From NCBI GenBank assembly GCA_035938015.1, contig DASZHJ010000223.1, forward strand, positions 1-13,624: 13,624 nucleotides of DNA, in the 5' to 3' direction. The stretch comes from DASZHJ01 sp035938015 (lineage in GTDB: Bacteria; Pseudomonadota; Alphaproteobacteria; ATCC43930; CGMCC-115725). This document shows positions 13,477 through 13,624 of this stretch, in pieces (within the stretch, counting starts at the first letter, position 1; each line of letters starts with the position of its first letter). The translations under genes and the position numbers were made by a program. A model generated the notes under the pieces. That model did not search any database. It saw nothing but the letters and a program-made list of their open reading frames with translations, and had not been told where the DNA came from.

Positions 13477-13624
13477 ATCCTCGACCTCAAGGGCTACGGC
13501 GAGCAGCTGATCGAGGGCGCGGAGATGACGCTGCTGGTCTCCGCGATCAGCCTCGTCTTCGGCGTCCTGGTGGGCTTTCTGGGCGCCGGCGCGAAGCTCT
13601 CGCGTTGGCGCACTCTGCGGCTCC
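13477..13624 (+). CDS. Polar amino acid ABC transporter permease, HisQ-like, 3' partial, with apparent ATC start
   Basis: The frame reads ILDLKGYGEQLIEGAEMTLL and then hydrophobic residues VSAISLVFGVLVGFLGAGAKLSR, matching the N-terminus of HisQ/ArtQ-type inner-membrane permeases, which normally start MLDLKGYG or similar. The window ends after about 49 codons. At the conserved first position the codon is ATC (13477-13479), with GGAGG at 13466-13470, 6 bases before it. There is no ATG, GTG or TTG in frame between this point and the upstream TGA at 13393-13395, and the next in-frame ATG (13525) would remove conserved residues. So either ATC is used as a rare start, or the sequence has an ATG-to-ATC change. 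It should form the pore with a HisM-like partner beyond the window. Confidence 0.75.
   Translation, partial: MLDLKGYGEQLIEGAEMTLLVSAISLVFGVLVGFLGAGAKLSRWRTLRL

Noticed and set aside
12471..13490. 339-codon open frame on the - strand opposite the amino acid binding protein
   Set aside because: Low-complexity, Asp/Leu/Val-rich translation with no recognisable domain; it mirrors a well-supported gene and is a typical high-GC antisense artefact.

Overview
The window reads as a chromosomal segment of a high-GC alphaproteobacterium, probably Rhodospirillales or Hyphomicrobiales. The basis is the GC-rich codon use of the flanking genes, the alphaproteobacterial style of the MoaA and LysR proteins, and two intergenic palindromic elements of a kind scattered through such genomes. 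The placement is an inference. No RNA gene, CRISPR array, transposase or integrase was seen, and no intergenic gap exceeds about 175 bases.

Region 1 (1-6239, + strand) is a peptide-type ABC transporter operon: a family 5 solute-binding protein (5' end outside the window), two DppB/DppC-type permeases and two DppD/DppF-type ATPases, followed by an N-formylglutamate amidohydrolase. The last five genes are joined by four consecutive 4-base ATGA or GTGA overlaps, so the hydrolase is probably translated together with the transporter. This suggests import and then deformylation of an N-formyl amino acid or a related compound. A composite palindromic element lies between the binding-protein gene and the first permease.

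Region 2 (about 6240-10590) has lower GC and looks like an accessory block. It starts with a second palindromic repeat. On the - strand come a GcvA-like LysR regulator and, 2 bases after it, a membrane-anchored HExxH metallopeptidase-like protein. Divergent from these on the + strand are an atypical Gfo/Idh/MocA oxidoreductase and a sugar-type (family 1) solute-binding protein that has no permease or ATPase beside it. The LysR protein may control the divergent pair.

Region 3 (10622-13624) returns to high GC. On the - strand, moaA (molybdenum cofactor synthesis) is followed by nadK (NAD kinase). Divergent from moaA is a polar amino acid ABC system: a lysine/arginine/ornithine-type binding protein, then the start of a HisQ-like permease cut by the window end. 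That permease appears to start at a non-canonical ATC codon.

No clearly new defence or mobile system was found. The least explained parts are the region 2 cassette and the transporter-hydrolase fusion of functions in region 1.
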